From Verrucomicrobiota bacterium (GTDB taxonomy: Bacteria; Verrucomicrobiota; Verrucomicrobiia; Opitutales; Opitutaceae): a DNA stretch of 64,000 nt. Shown piece after piece: positions 27,896 to 36,737 of this stretch. A model generated the notes under the pieces. That model searched no databases and was not told the origin of the DNA. It saw only the letters and a list, made by a program, of their open reading frames with translations. The position numbers were made by a program, and so were the translations under genes. The DNA lies in NCBI GenBank assembly GCA_030601755.1, contig JAUWBF010000007.1, forward strand, positions 1-64,000. Direction: 5' to 3'. Numbering within the stretch: the first letter of the stretch is position 1; every line of letters starts with the position of its first letter.

Positions 27896-27958
27896 GAGAG
27901 AATGATCGGCAAACGCCGCGGGGCAGCCCGCGGCGAGAAGAGTCGGTGCCTGCCTGGG

Positions 27959-29035
27959 TCAGCAGTTGATGCGACGCGCCGCGGCTTGGGCGCGCAGGCA
28001 CAACTCCGCGGCCTTGAAGACATGGCGCTGGGTCATGGCGTTCTCGGTGCGATTGAGGGAGTCGAGCACGAGCTGGCCGAAGTATTTGAAGCCGACCTTG
28101 CCTGCCACGTTCATGTAATGCTCCCCCTTCTCGTCGACGAGGTAGACATGATCACCGGTCTTCTCGCGACCGACATCGACGTATTTGCGCAGCTCGATGT
28201 AGCCCTTGGTGCCGAGAATTGTCATGCGGCCGTCGCCCCAGGTGGAGAGACCGGGCGGGGTGAACCAGTCGACGCGGATGTAGTTGGTCGAGCCGTTGTC
28301 GCCGAGCAGGTTGGCCTCGCCGAAGTCCTCGAGTTCGGGGTGGTCGGGGTTGCCGTAGTTGGCGACGGTGGCGTTGGTCACAGTCGCGTCCTGCGCTCCG
28401 GTGAAGGTGAGGAACTGCTCGAACTGGTGGCTGCCGATGTCGCAGAGAATGCCGCCGTATTGCTCCTTCTTGAAGAACCAGTCGGGGCGACCGGTGCCGA
28501 GGCGGTGCGGCCCGAGACCGATGACTTGGATGACCTTGCCAATGGCGCCCTGCTCGATGAGCTCGGTGGCGAACATCGCCGACTCCACGTGCAAGCGTTC
28601 GCTGAAATAGACGGCGTATTTGCGGCCGGTCTTGGCGACGACGGCCTTGGCTTGGTCGAGCTGATCGAGCGTGGTGAAGGGGGTCTTGTCGGTGAAGTAG
28701 TCCTTGCCGGCCTCCATGACCTTGCAGCCGAGCGGACCGCGGAGGTTGGGAATGGCGGCGGCGGCCACGAGCTTCACCTCGGCGTCGTCGAGGATCTGGT
28801 CGAGCGAGCGGGCGACCTTGGCGCCGGCATACTTGGCGGCGAAGGCCTCGGCCTTGGCGGTGTCGGCGTCAAAGACCCACTTGAGCTGCGCGCCGGCCTC
28901 GGTCAGGCCGTTGCACTGGCCGTTGATGTGGCCGTGGTCGAGGTTGGTCGCGGCGAAGACAAACTCGCCGGGCTTCACCACCGGACTGGGTTTGCCCTGC
29001 GGGGCGTAGTTCATGCCATCGGATTTTTGCGTCAT
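27959..29035 (-). CDS. Gfo/Idh/MocA-family oxidoreductase
   Basis: The 358-residue NAD(P)-dependent sugar or inositol-type dehydrogenase has a Rossmann N-terminal half (from EFVFAATNLDHGHINGQCNG), the region corresponding to the EKP motif reading YFTDKTPF, and the C-terminal sheet domain with GGILCDIGSHQFEQFL (the conserved DxxxH motif). The nucleotide-binding Gly motif is atypical at the N-terminus. An ATG at 29014 is an alternative start. Substrate unknown. It stands alone, with a long upstream gap carrying two palindromes. Confidence 0.88.
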   Translation of the reverse strand: MTQKSDGMNYAPQGKPSPVVKPGEFVFAATNLDHGHINGQCNGLTEAGAQLKWVFDADTAKAEAFAAKYAGAKVARSLDQILDDAEVKLVAAAAIPNLRGPLGCKVMEAGKDYFTDKTPFTTLDQLDQAKAVVAKTGRKYAVYFSERLHVESAMFATELIEQGAIGKVIQVIGLGPHRLGTGRPDWFFKKEQYGGILCDIGSHQFEQFLTFTGAQDATVTNATVANYGNPDHPELEDFGEANLLGDNGSTNYIRVDWFTPPGLSTWGDGRMTILGTKGYIELRKYVDVGREKTGDHVYLVDEKGEHYMNVAGKVGFKYFGQLVLDSLNRTENAMTQRHVFKAAELCLRAQAAARRINC

Positions 29036-29385
29036 CGGATAAAGGGATAATGAGGGTGGGCGGCGAAAACATCGCCGCGCGGGGAGAGAGCGTCACTTCA
29101 ATCCAGTCCCGCGCCCGCGGCGAGCAACCCGATTCTGCAAACACTTTCAGCACGCCTCCCCCACCCGCTCCGCCCACTCACACCCCCACCTCCCGGACAA
29201 CGCGCACAAACCATTTGTAACTTATTAAGTGACAAATTTTGATAGCTGCATCCCGCTTTCAGCAAATATCTTAAAGGCGATTGTCACTTATTAAGTGACA
29301 AAGTTTCCGGCGTGTCGGCGCAAGTGGGGCGGTCGGGTCAGACCCGAGGCGGAGTGTGGGGGCCGCCGGGGTGATCGGATTAGGC
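29036..29385. other. 350-base intergenic region between def and the oxidoreductase gene
   Basis: No gene is visible. The region holds a pair of palindromes (29214-29236 and 29280-29302, listed separately). The 43 bases between them are A/T-rich. It lies upstream of the oxidoreductase gene and downstream of def, both on the minus strand, so the oxidoreductase promoter should be here; none could be fixed. Confidence 0.6.
29214..29302. repeat. Composite pair of GTCACTTA/TAAGTGAC palindromes
   Basis: The first copy (29214-29236) has an altered outer half, TTTGTAACTTA instead of TTTGTCACTTA. The second (29280-29302) is palindromic over at least 21 bases. They are 43 bases apart. The same composite, reversed and with the same altered outer half (GTAACTTA), is found at 62497-62594. 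This points to a defined element of about 90-100 bases rather than scattered single sites. Confidence 0.88.
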
Positions 29386-29949
29386 TTAGGCCTGGGCCTT
29401 GGTCTTTTCGGCCAGGGCCTTGATCGAGCGGTCGATGGCGGCGCGGGTGCGCTTGCTCATGCGGTCGATGAAGAGCGTGCCGTTGAGGTGGTCCGCCTCG
29501 TGCTGGATGCAGCGCGAAAGGAGCCCGTTGCAAACCATCACATGCGGCACGCCCTGCGCGTCTTCAAACCTCACCTCGATCTCGTCCGGCCGCACCACGT
29601 CGCCGCGGATGTCGGGGAACGACAGGCAGCCCTCCTCATACGAGTCCTTCTCGGACGGCAGCACGGTGATCTTCGGGTTGGCGATCATCATCGGCATGAA
29701 CAGCTCGACCGGCGGACGGCTGCCATCGAGTTCGAAATCAAAGTCGTCCGGGTCGGCCTCGCGCAGGTCGACCACGCAGAATTGCAGCGCCTTGCCGATC
29801 TGCTGCGCCGCCAGCCCGATGCCGCGCGCGGCATGCATCGTCTCGACCATGTCCCGGCCGAGCTGCGTCAACGCGGCGTCAAAAACCGTCACCGGCTCGC
29901 CTTTTTGGCGAAGGACAGGATCGTTGTAATGAACAATGGGCAACACCAT
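29386..29949 (-). CDS. def: Peptide deformylase
   Basis: Peptide deformylase removes the formyl group from nascent N-terminal methionine. The 187-residue protein carries all three signature motifs: GIGLAAQQIG, EEGCLSFP (metal Cys) and QHEADHLNG (metal His residues and catalytic Glu). The start at 29949 gives MVLPIVHYNDPVLRQKGEPV, a normal N-terminus. It is divergent from the gene at 30048. fmt is not next to it here. Confidence 0.97.
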   Translation of the reverse strand: MVLPIVHYNDPVLRQKGEPVTVFDAALTQLGRDMVETMHAARGIGLAAQQIGKALQFCVVDLREADPDDFDFELDGSRPPVELFMPMMIANPKITVLPSEKDSYEEGCLSFPDIRGDVVRPDEIEVRFEDAQGVPHVMVCNGLLSRCIQHEADHLNGTLFIDRMSKRTRAAIDRSIKALAEKTKAQA

Positions 29950-30047
29950 GAGTCGAAGGATTCGGTTAAATTAAAACGGCCCGCCAACGTGGGTTTGCCA
30001 CCCCGCGCCGGCAAACCAATAGTGCCCGATCCCCGCAAGCCGCGCCC

Positions 30048-31745
30048 ATGACCGCCAACGACCACCGCAGCCCGCCACCCGCCCGCCGCGCCGCCACCGT
30101 GCTGCTGGCGTTGGCCGGCCTTGCGCTGGTGATCGTCGCGTGGGCACTCCCGGTCCATCTCACCTCGATCACGCCCGCGATCCTCCGCCAGGCCGGCGCC
30201 GGCAGCCCGGGCGTCGCGCAACTCGGGCTCGACCTGCTCGCCTCCGAAAAACCCGGCCCCGCCGCCCTTGTCGCCGAGACCGCCGCCGCGCTCGACGCGC
30301 CCGACACCGCCCGCCTCGCCCGCGAACTCGCCTCGCTGCACATGACGCACCCCGAGCTGACCCCTTGGGGCGGCTGGGACCCGTTTCTCGACCCGCTCGT
30401 GCGCGAGGCCGCCAAGGCCGCCGAGCCCCGCACCGCCAGCACGCCGGTGCTCACCTTCTTCGTCACCGCCAAGGCCCGCGAAACCCTCCGCGGCTTCCTC
30501 TCCAACTCCCGCTCGCCCACCGTGCTCTCGCTCCTGCGACTGCGCGAGTTGTCCGACACCGGCCGCTTCACCCCCGCCTCCAAGGCCGGCGGCCAGACCC
30601 TCGACGCGCTCATCCTGCTCGCCGCGCTCCTCCAGCAAGGCGACCACCCCCACCCCACCCTCCAACGCCAGCTCCGCGCGCTCGCCGACCAAGCCCTCGC
30701 CGACCAACGCCTCGGCGCGCTCGAGCCCGTCTGCTTCGACCTGCTCGCCCTCGGCCGCCGGCTCGACTGGATCCAACTCTCCACCCTGCTCTCGCTCACG
30801 CCCGACACCGCCACCCTGCGCGGCCTCGCCGAGCAACTCCGCGCTCACCCGGAGCAGACCGCGCTCGTCTTCACGCTCGCCGTCGCCAACGACTCCGCCG
30901 CCCCGCTCGTCACCTACCTGCAAACCCAGGGCGACGCCGCCATCGACGACCTCCGCCTCGCGCTCGGCTCGGGCCGCGACGCCGTTCGCCTGCTCCTGCG
31001 CCGGCAGGTGCCGGTCAACCGCCAGCCCGCCACCCCCGCCCCGCCCGCCTTCGTCGTCTTCAGCCTGCTCCAGCCCAAGGCCGCGCTCGCCGCGAAATAC
31101 CTCGGCTGGTTCCTCGGCGCGTTTCTCCTCTTGCGCGCCCTCGACCGCGCCGCCCTCGGCTCCGAGCGCCGCGAGGACGCCACCACGCGCCCCCACCTCG
31201 TCTCCGGGGCACTCGCCCTGCTGCTCGCCGGCATCTTCGTCGCCGCCACCGAACCCAGCCTCGTCAAACCGCGCCCGCTCCCCGCGCCCAAACTCAGCTT
31301 CGCCGTGCCCGTGCTCGGCTCCCTCACCGAACCCGACACGCTCACCCGCCAACCCGCCACCTTCGCCATGGACATCAACACCCTGCTCTCGATCAGCTTC
31401 TTCGCGTCGCTGCAAATCGCCATGTATCTCGTCTGCCTGGCCAAGATCCGCCAGATCGGCCGCGGCGACCTCCCTCCCCTCGTGAAGCTCCGCCTCATGG
31501 AAAACGAGGAGAACCTCTTCGACGGCGGCCTCTACGTCGGCATCGGCGGCACCGCCACCGCGCTCGTGCTCCAGGTGCTCGGCGTCATCGAGCCCAACCT
31601 CCTCGCCGCCTACTCCTCCAACCTCTTCGGCATCTGCTGCGTCGCGCTCGTGAAGATCCGCCACGTCCGCCCCTTCAAGAACCGCCTCATCCTCGAAGGC
31701 CAGGCCGCCATCGTCGCCGCCGGCCTCGCCCCCAAGGCGCCATGA
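30048..31745 (+). CDS. Multi-segment membrane protein with helical periplasmic region, unknown
   Basis: The 565-residue protein has an N-terminal membrane helix (VLLALAGLALVIVAWALPV) followed by about 320 residues of Leu/Ala/Arg-rich helical sequence resembling alpha-solenoid repeats. At least four further membrane helices lie in the C-terminal third (YLGWFLGAFLLLRAL, LVSGALALLLAGIFVAAT, LLSISFFASLQIAMYLVCLA, GIGGTATALVLQVLGV). No known domain is recognised. The next gene overlaps it by four bases (ATGA), so the two are expected to work together. Confidence 0.65.
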   Translation: MTANDHRSPPPARRAATVLLALAGLALVIVAWALPVHLTSITPAILRQAGAGSPGVAQLGLDLLASEKPGPAALVAETAAALDAPDTARLARELASLHMTHPELTPWGGWDPFLDPLVREAAKAAEPRTASTPVLTFFVTAKARETLRGFLSNSRSPTVLSLLRLRELSDTGRFTPASKAGGQTLDALILLAALLQQGDHPHPTLQRQLRALADQALADQRLGALEPVCFDLLALGRRLDWIQLSTLLSLTPDTATLRGLAEQLRAHPEQTALVFTLAVANDSAAPLVTYLQTQGDAAIDDLRLALGSGRDAVRLLLRRQVPVNRQPATPAPPAFVVFSLLQPKAALAAKYLGWFLGAFLLLRALDRAALGSERREDATTRPHLVSGALALLLAGIFVAATEPSLVKPRPLPAPKLSFAVPVLGSLTEPDTLTRQPATFAMDINTLLSISFFASLQIAMYLVCLAKIRQIGRGDLPPLVKLRLMENEENLFDGGLYVGIGGTATALVLQVLGVIEPNLLAAYSSNLFGICCVALVKIRHVRPFKNRLILEGQAAIVAAGLAPKAP

Positions 31746-33127
31746 ACAAGACCCTCCTGCTCATCCTCTGCGACTTCCTGCTGCTCACGCTGCTCGCGCT
31801 GACGGACTGGACGCACATCGACGCCGCCCGCCCCGAGCCCGCCGCCGCGACCACCACGCAGACCGCTCCCTCGGCCGGCGCCGCCACGCCCGACGACGAC
31901 CTCGTCGCCGTCATGCAGCTCGCCCTCACCGACGAGCAGGCCCGCCGCGAGCAACTCGCGCAGGAACTCGACCATACCGCCCAGACCCTCGCCGAGCGCG
32001 AAAAGAACCTCACCCAGCTCGACGCTCAACTCAACCAGACCACGCAGCAGGCCGCGCAACTCCGCCGGCAACTCGACACCACCGCCGCCGACGCCACCCG
32101 CACCAAGGAGCAGGCCGAGGCCCTCGCCCGCCAGCTCGTCGAACGCGAGGCCGAGGCGAAACGCCAGGCCGCCGAACTCGAGAAACTCGAAAAGGCCCAG
32201 GCCGAGGCCCGCCAAAAAATCGAGGACCTCAACGTCACCGTGCGCGTCGCCGAGCAGGAAAAAACCCTGCTCCGCGAGACCACCGTCGCGTTGAAGGAGC
32301 AGGTCGAGGCCGAGCGTCAGGAACGCCTGCAAGTCCAGGCCACCAACGTGCAGCTCGCCCAGGGCGTCGGCCAGCTCGCCGACCAGTCCGCCACCCTCAC
32401 CCGCGAGTTTCGCGAGAGCCAGCCGATCAACGCCAACACCCTCTTCAACACCTACCTCGCCAACCGCCTCACCGCGCGCTTTCAGGCCAGGCGCGACTCC
32501 TTCTTCGGCCCCATCGTGCGCGACCGCGCCGCCACCACCGTGCTCGTGACCGACGGCCAGGCGACCTACGCGCTGCTGCACGTCGAGGACACGCCCTTCA
32601 GCCTCGGCGAGCCCGGCGCCGACTGGGCCAGCTTCTCCATCACGCTCGGCAAGGACAACCGCGCCGTCGCCATCCCGCGGCTCGAGTTCCTGCGCGCCGA
32701 TCCGCGCGCCGTCGGCCTGCCCGTGCCCGCCGCCCTCGCCGACCAGTTCGGCGTGAAGGTTTATCAGACCGCGCTCGATCCGTATCGTTTTCCCGACGCC
32801 CTGCTCATCGCCCGCGATGGCCGCGCCTACGGCGAGGTTCCCTTCAAGCTCGACCCCGCCAACCCCGGCTACGTGAAGATGGACACGCGCCTCGTGCGAA
32901 AACTCTTCGCCGACTACAACCCCGGCCGCGGCGATCTCGTCCTGAGCAAGACCGGCGAACTGCTCGGCATCATGGTCAACAGCGACTACTGCGTGGTCGT
33001 CGGCGCCTTCGCCGCCAACGCCGCCTTTCCTGTCGGCGACGACCTGAAGGCCACGCCCACCGGCCCGCTGCTCGACGCCCAGGTGGCCCGCCGCGCCGCG
33101 CTGCCCACGCCGCTGCGCATGCCGTGA
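31742..33127 (+). CDS. Coiled-coil membrane protein with serine-less protease-like domain
   Basis: The 461-residue protein has an N-terminal membrane helix (LLLILCDFLLLTLLALTDW), a long coiled coil (about 50-225; repeated EQA/QLA/REAEAK heptads) and a C-terminal domain of about 220 residues. That domain reads like a trypsin-type fold: a His in YALLHVEDTPF, an Asp in FLRADPRAVGLPV and a final turn NPGRGDLVLSKTGELLGI where active proteases have GNSGGP followed by the same strand. The serine is absent, so it is probably a binding domain. The assignment is by pattern only. It is translationally coupled to the upstream gene. Confidence 0.6.
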   Translation: MNKTLLLILCDFLLLTLLALTDWTHIDAARPEPAAATTTQTAPSAGAATPDDDLVAVMQLALTDEQARREQLAQELDHTAQTLAEREKNLTQLDAQLNQTTQQAAQLRRQLDTTAADATRTKEQAEALARQLVEREAEAKRQAAELEKLEKAQAEARQKIEDLNVTVRVAEQEKTLLRETTVALKEQVEAERQERLQVQATNVQLAQGVGQLADQSATLTREFRESQPINANTLFNTYLANRLTARFQARRDSFFGPIVRDRAATTVLVTDGQATYALLHVEDTPFSLGEPGADWASFSITLGKDNRAVAIPRLEFLRADPRAVGLPVPAALADQFGVKVYQTALDPYRFPDALLIARDGRAYGEVPFKLDPANPGYVKMDTRLVRKLFADYNPGRGDLVLSKTGELLGIMVNSDYCVVVGAFAANAAFPVGDDLKATPTGPLLDAQVARRAALPTPLRMP

Positions 33128-33139
33128 GGCGGTGGCACC

Positions 33140-33238
33140 GGAGAACGGACATTCTTGTCCGTTCCCTCAAGCCATCATCATCCTGAATAAACACCCACGC
33201 GCCAACCAACCGGAACGGACAAGAATGTCCGTTCTCCT
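33140..33238. repeat. Mirrored repeat with GAACGGACA arms (copy 1)
   Basis: The left arm GGAGAACGGACATTCTTG continues to TCCGTTCC and the right arm is its reverse complement (GGAACGGACAAGAATGTCCG continuing to TTCTCC). The centre of about 46 bases is unrelated to those of the other copies at 35389 and 41595. Each arm is itself a hairpin (GAACGGACA/TGTCCGTTC). It lies between two converging genes, where it could end transcription from both sides. Confidence 0.9.
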
Positions 33239-33251
33239 CCAAGCGCGCCAC

Positions 33252-33271
33252 GGGCGTCGCGAGCGACGCCC
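33252..33271. repeat. Single palindromic arm GGGCGTCGC-GA-GCGACGCCC
   Basis: A 9-bp perfect stem with a two-base loop, followed by CCTAC. The same ending appears in the mirrored repeats at 20058-20135 and 47643-47742. It looks like one arm of that family placed directly after the GAACGGACA repeat. Confidence 0.6.
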
Positions 33272-33280
33272 CTACCGCGC

Positions 33281-34570
33281 TCACCGCAGCGTCATGAACG
33301 GCACCGCGCGCTCCTTGATGCGGTCGAGCTCCTCGGCGAGGTGCGTGGCCAGCTTGGCGGCGGTCTCGTAGTTCTCCTGGTGATACGGCAGCTCCAGCCG
33401 CGGCGGGTTGCGGCGGCCCTGCTTCACCTCGCGCTCGAGGATCTCGCCGATCAACGCCAGCCGGCGGCGGTAGGCCTGGTTCATGGCGGTGTTGAAGCGC
33501 GCCATTTCGTCCAGCGATCCAAAGGTGCCGAGCTCGGTGCGGCTGAGTTTTTTCTCCATTTCGTTTTGCTGGGTCACCACCTCGCGCAACCGTTCGTCGC
33601 CCGACAGGCCGCCGGGCACGCCGCGGGTGGGCTGCGTGACGAGGTGCTCGGCCAGCGCCCAGGCTTCCTGCACGAGCAGTTCGAGGTCGCGGACCTTGCG
33701 CGACTGGGCGACGTAGATCGCGGGTGATTGCTCCTGCCAATCCATGCCGCGGGTGATGCGCAGGGCGAAGCGGCGGGGTTTGGCGTAACGGGTGTTCTTG
33801 AGCGTCCAGTCCTCCTCCTTGCCGTCGCGGTCGGCCGCCGACGCGGGCTCGCCGCGCAGGAGAAACGTCGAGATGCCGACGACCTCGCCGGCCTGGTTGA
33901 GCACGGGGCCGCCGCTGTTGCCGGGCACGATCTCGGAGGTGACTTCCAACTGCTCGGCGGACACGCCCAGCACCTTGCCGCGGCTGAGCGTGGTGACGCC
34001 CGCGCCCTGGCTGTTGCCGTAGACGGCGACGCGGTCCTCCAACCGCGCCGGATCGCCGATCAGCAGGCCGCCGGTGGCGTTGACGCGCAGGCGGGCGAGG
34101 TCGGCGGTCGGCATGACCTCGATGGCCTCGGCCACGTAGCGCGTGCCGTCGGTCGAGGTGATCACGATCCGGTCGAGCGGCGTGCCGGCGATGACGTGCT
34201 GGTTGGTGTAGGCGAAGACACGGCCGTTGTCCTGCGCAAGGAAGCCCGAGCCACGTCCGTCCGGCGTGTTGATGAGCAGCACCGCGGCCTCGACCGACGG
34301 CACCTGCAGGAGCTTCGGTTTCCACTGCGCGGCGTATTCGCGGTCGCTGTTGATGAGCCGTTCGAGCGGCAGGGTAAAAACGAGGCCGTCGTCGCGTTTG
34401 ACAACGATGTTCTCGCCACGCTTTTCGAGCATCTCGGCGCGCAGCGTGCGGCCCTGCGTGTCGGTCCACGTGCGCAACTCGGCGCGGACCGCGGCCGTCA
34501 GCACGAGCCCGGCGATGAGCGCGGTCACGAGGCGGGGGAAACGGGGTGAACTGGGGAACGGCGATCCCAT
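33281..34570 (-). CDS. Secreted SHD1-domain trypsin-like serine protease
   Basis: From the ATG at 34570 the 429-residue protein has a signal peptide (LVTALIAGLVLTAAVRA). An SHD1-like domain follows (LRTWTDTQGRTLRAEMLEKR ... FTLPLERLINSDREY), common in secreted proteins of Planctomycetes and Verrucomicrobia. The trypsin-fold domain has His in AYTNQHVIAG, Asp in DLARLRVNA and Ser in VPGNSGGPVLN, so the catalytic triad is complete. The last 130 residues are helical. It converges with the pseudo-protease gene, suggesting a related envelope task. Confidence 0.88.
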   Translation of the reverse strand: MGSPFPSSPRFPRLVTALIAGLVLTAAVRAELRTWTDTQGRTLRAEMLEKRGENIVVKRDDGLVFTLPLERLINSDREYAAQWKPKLLQVPSVEAAVLLINTPDGRGSGFLAQDNGRVFAYTNQHVIAGTPLDRIVITSTDGTRYVAEAIEVMPTADLARLRVNATGGLLIGDPARLEDRVAVYGNSQGAGVTTLSRGKVLGVSAEQLEVTSEIVPGNSGGPVLNQAGEVVGISTFLLRGEPASAADRDGKEEDWTLKNTRYAKPRRFALRITRGMDWQEQSPAIYVAQSRKVRDLELLVQEAWALAEHLVTQPTRGVPGGLSGDERLREVVTQQNEMEKKLSRTELGTFGSLDEMARFNTAMNQAYRRRLALIGEILEREVKQGRRNPPRLELPYHQENYETAAKLATHLAEELDRIKERAVPFMTLR

Positions 34571-34694
34571 GTTGACGCGTTTCCTAGCGCCGCGCCCCGG
34601 AGGTCGCAAGCCCGCGGGGCGATTTTGACGGATGCGGATTTGCGCGGCCGCGGACGGTGGGTTTGCTTCGGGGAACTCCGATTTCCCCACGCTC

Positions 34695-35375
34695 ATGAAA
34701 GTCACCTACTACGGACACTCCTGTTTTCTGGTCGAGACCGCGCAAGCCCGCCTGCTCATCGACCCGTTCCTGACCGACAACCCCCTCGCCTCGGTGGCCG
34801 CGGCCGACGTGAAGTGCGACTACGTGCTGCTCTCGCACGGCCACGAAGACCACACCTGCGACGCGCTCGAGATCGCCAAGGCCAACGACGCCACCATCGT
34901 CGCCAACTACGAGATCGCCGAATACTTCGGGGCCAAGGGCGCCAAGTCCCACGGCATGAATCCCGGCGGCGGCCACGACTTCCCCTTCGGCCGCGTCAAG
35001 CTGACCATCGCCCACCACACCTCGTCGCTGAACGCCGGGCTCAACCCGATCTACCTGGGCGTGCCCTGCGGCATCATCGTCGAGGCCGACGGCAAGCGGC
35101 TCTACCACGCCGGCGACACGGCGCTGTTCCTCGACATGCAGCTCATCGGCAAGGGCGGGCTCGACCTCGCGCTCCTGCCCATCGGCGACAACTTCACCAT
35201 GGGCCCGGCCGACGCGCTCGACGCGCTCGACCTGCTGCGCCCGCGCCTGGCCGCGCCGATGCACTTCAACACCTGGCCGCCCATCGCGCAGGACCCGCAG
35301 GCGTTCGTCGCCGCCGCCGCCGAGCGCGGCCACATCGTCAAGGCGCTGAACCCCGGCGACACGCTGGTGGTGTGA
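34695..35375 (+). CDS. UPF0173-type metallo-beta-lactamase-fold hydrolase
   Basis: The start at 34695 (MKVTYYGHSCFLVETAQARL) gives 226 residues, normal for this family of small beta-lactamase-fold metal hydrolases of unknown substrate. Metal ligands are seen in LLSHGHEDHTCDA (HxHxDH), His in KLTIAHHTSS, Asp in YHAGDTALF and His in APMHFNTWP. It is cytosolic and has no clear operon partner. Confidence 0.92.
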   Translation: MKVTYYGHSCFLVETAQARLLIDPFLTDNPLASVAAADVKCDYVLLSHGHEDHTCDALEIAKANDATIVANYEIAEYFGAKGAKSHGMNPGGGHDFPFGRVKLTIAHHTSSLNAGLNPIYLGVPCGIIVEADGKRLYHAGDTALFLDMQLIGKGGLDLALLPIGDNFTMGPADALDALDLLRPRLAAPMHFNTWPPIAQDPQAFVAAAAERGHIVKALNPGDTLVV

Positions 35376-35388
35376 GCGGCAAGTCCAC

Positions 35389-35490
35389 GGAGAACGGACA
35401 TTCTTGTCCGTTCCCCTGGTCCCTTTGCCTGGTCAGTTCGCCGGTCTGTTCGCCGGTGACGTGAACGGACACAGGAATGTCCGTTCTCCT
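35389..35490. repeat. Mirrored repeat with GAACGGACA arms (copy 2)
   Basis: The left arm GGAGAACGGACATTCTTG is identical to the arms at 33140 and 41595. The right arm (GAACGGACACAGGAATGT continuing to CCGTTCTCC) carries small changes. The centre is about 50 unrelated bases with a short GTTCGCCGGT duplication. It lies between two converging genes. Confidence 0.9.
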
Positions 35491-35500
35491 TTGGTCACCG

Positions 35501-35935
35501 TCAGTCGGTGACGACTTGGTCGGACAACTCGTTCTTGTCGTCCTGACGGCGCGGGAAGCGCGTGGCCAACAGGTCGCCCGCGCGGGTGATGCCCTTGATG
35601 ATCGCGGCGGTGTGGTCGCCGGCCTTGAAGTCCTCCGTCATGGCGGCGGCGAGCTCGGTCCAGAAGGCCGGGCCGCACTCGCGATGCACGCCGTGATCGC
35701 CGATGACGGCGAAGGTCTGCGAGGCGGGCGCGACGAAGATCAACACGCCGTTGCGCTCGGCGGTGGCGGCCATGCCGAGGCGGGCGAACTCCTGCTCGGC
35801 GCGCGTCACCGGCTCCGGGGCGGCCTTGCGCGTGACCATCACGCGGATCTCCCCGGAGGTGCGGGCCTCGGCGGCGGCAATGGTCGCGGTGATTTTGTCG
35901 TGGTCGAGTCGGTTGATGAAGTCGGTGGGTTTCAT
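35501..35935 (-). CDS. Cytosolic TPM-domain protein
   Basis: The start at 35935 (MKPTDFINRLDHDKITATIA) gives 144 residues made almost wholly of a TPM domain (EARTSGEIRVMVTRK, GVLIFVAPASQTFAVIGDHG). Unlike its neighbour it has neither signal peptide nor Gly-rich tail. TPM proteins commonly occur with LemA, as here, and are thought to act on membrane protein complexes. It is the last gene of the lemA-TPM-TPM cluster. Confidence 0.85.
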   Translation of the reverse strand: MKPTDFINRLDHDKITATIAAAEARTSGEIRVMVTRKAAPEPVTRAEQEFARLGMAATAERNGVLIFVAPASQTFAVIGDHGVHRECGPAFWTELAAAMTEDFKAGDHTAAIIKGITRAGDLLATRFPRRQDDKNELSDQVVTD

Positions 35936-35981
35936 GGGCGGAACGTGGACGCGGGGATTGTCGTGAAAGGATGCGCAGGCG

Positions 35982-36737
35982 TCACCAGCGGCCTCCCGCG
36001 CCGCCGCCGCCAAAACCGCCGCCTCCGCCGGAGAAGCCGCCACCACCACCACCGCCGCCGAAGCCGCCGCCCCACCCGCCGCGACGGTGGCCGCCGCCGG
36101 TGTAGAGCATCGTCCCGCGGCGACGGTTGCCGCCGTAGATCGCGGAGAGCGTGATCGCGAGGATCAGGAAGAAAAACACGGGAGCCACGCCGTCGCCGCC
36201 ACGGGGTTGGCGCGCGCCGTCGCCGACGGTGCGGCCGGTGCCTTGGTATTCACCCTTGGTGGCCGCGATCATGTCGCTGACCGCGGCCTCGACGCCGCCG
36301 GCGAAGTCGCCACGACGGAAGGCGGGCTTTAGCCGCTCCTCGATGATGCGGTGGGCGGTGGCGTCGGGCAACGCGCCCTCGAGGCCGTAGCCGACCTGGA
36401 TATACATGGCGCGGTCCTCGATGAAGACGAAGAGCACGGCGCCGTTGTCGCGGCCCTTTTGTCCGACGCCCCATTTTTGGGCGACGCGCACGGTGTAGTC
36501 CTCGATGGACGACGCGGAGTCCATGCGCGGGTAGAGCGCGACGACGATCTGGTTGGACGTCTCGCGCTCGAAGTCGGCGAGCCGGCGGTTGAGCGCGTCC
36601 TCGCGGGCGGCGGGGATGACGTTGGCCGCGTCAACCACCGGTTGGCGCGGTGCCGGTGGAATGGTTTCGGCGCAAAGGGCGGCGCCGGCCAGCGCGAAGC
36701 CCAGCCAACCGAGCAGATGAAGCCAACCCGCGCGCAT
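35982..36737 (-). CDS. Secreted TPM-domain (YgcG-like) membrane protein
   Basis: The 251-residue protein has a signal peptide (LLGWLGFALAGAALC), a TPM domain (VVDAANVIPAAREDALNRRL ... GYGLEGALPDATAHRIIEE), a membrane helix (VFFFLILAITLSAIYGG) and a Gly/Ser-rich tail of about 50 residues ending FGGGGAGGRW. This is the typical YgcG layout. Its start overlaps the lemA stop (TGATG), confirming a shared operon. Confidence 0.92.
   Translation of the reverse strand: MRAGWLHLLGWLGFALAGAALCAETIPPAPRQPVVDAANVIPAAREDALNRRLADFERETSNQIVVALYPRMDSASSIEDYTVRVAQKWGVGQKGRDNGAVLFVFIEDRAMYIQVGYGLEGALPDATAHRIIEERLKPAFRRGDFAGGVEAAVSDMIAATKGEYQGTGRTVGDGARQPRGGDGVAPVFFFLILAITLSAIYGGNRRRGTMLYTGGGHRRGGWGGGFGGGGGGGGFSGGGGGFGGGGAGGRW

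Noticed and set aside
29214-29302. Palindrome pair as intrinsic terminators
   Set aside because: The stems are A/T-rich and no T-run follows on either strand; other copies lie inside an intact coding gene.
35982-36110. Gly-rich repeated stretch at the end of the TPM protein as a repeat element
   Set aside because: It encodes the Gly/Ser-rich tail that is normal for YgcG-like TPM proteins.
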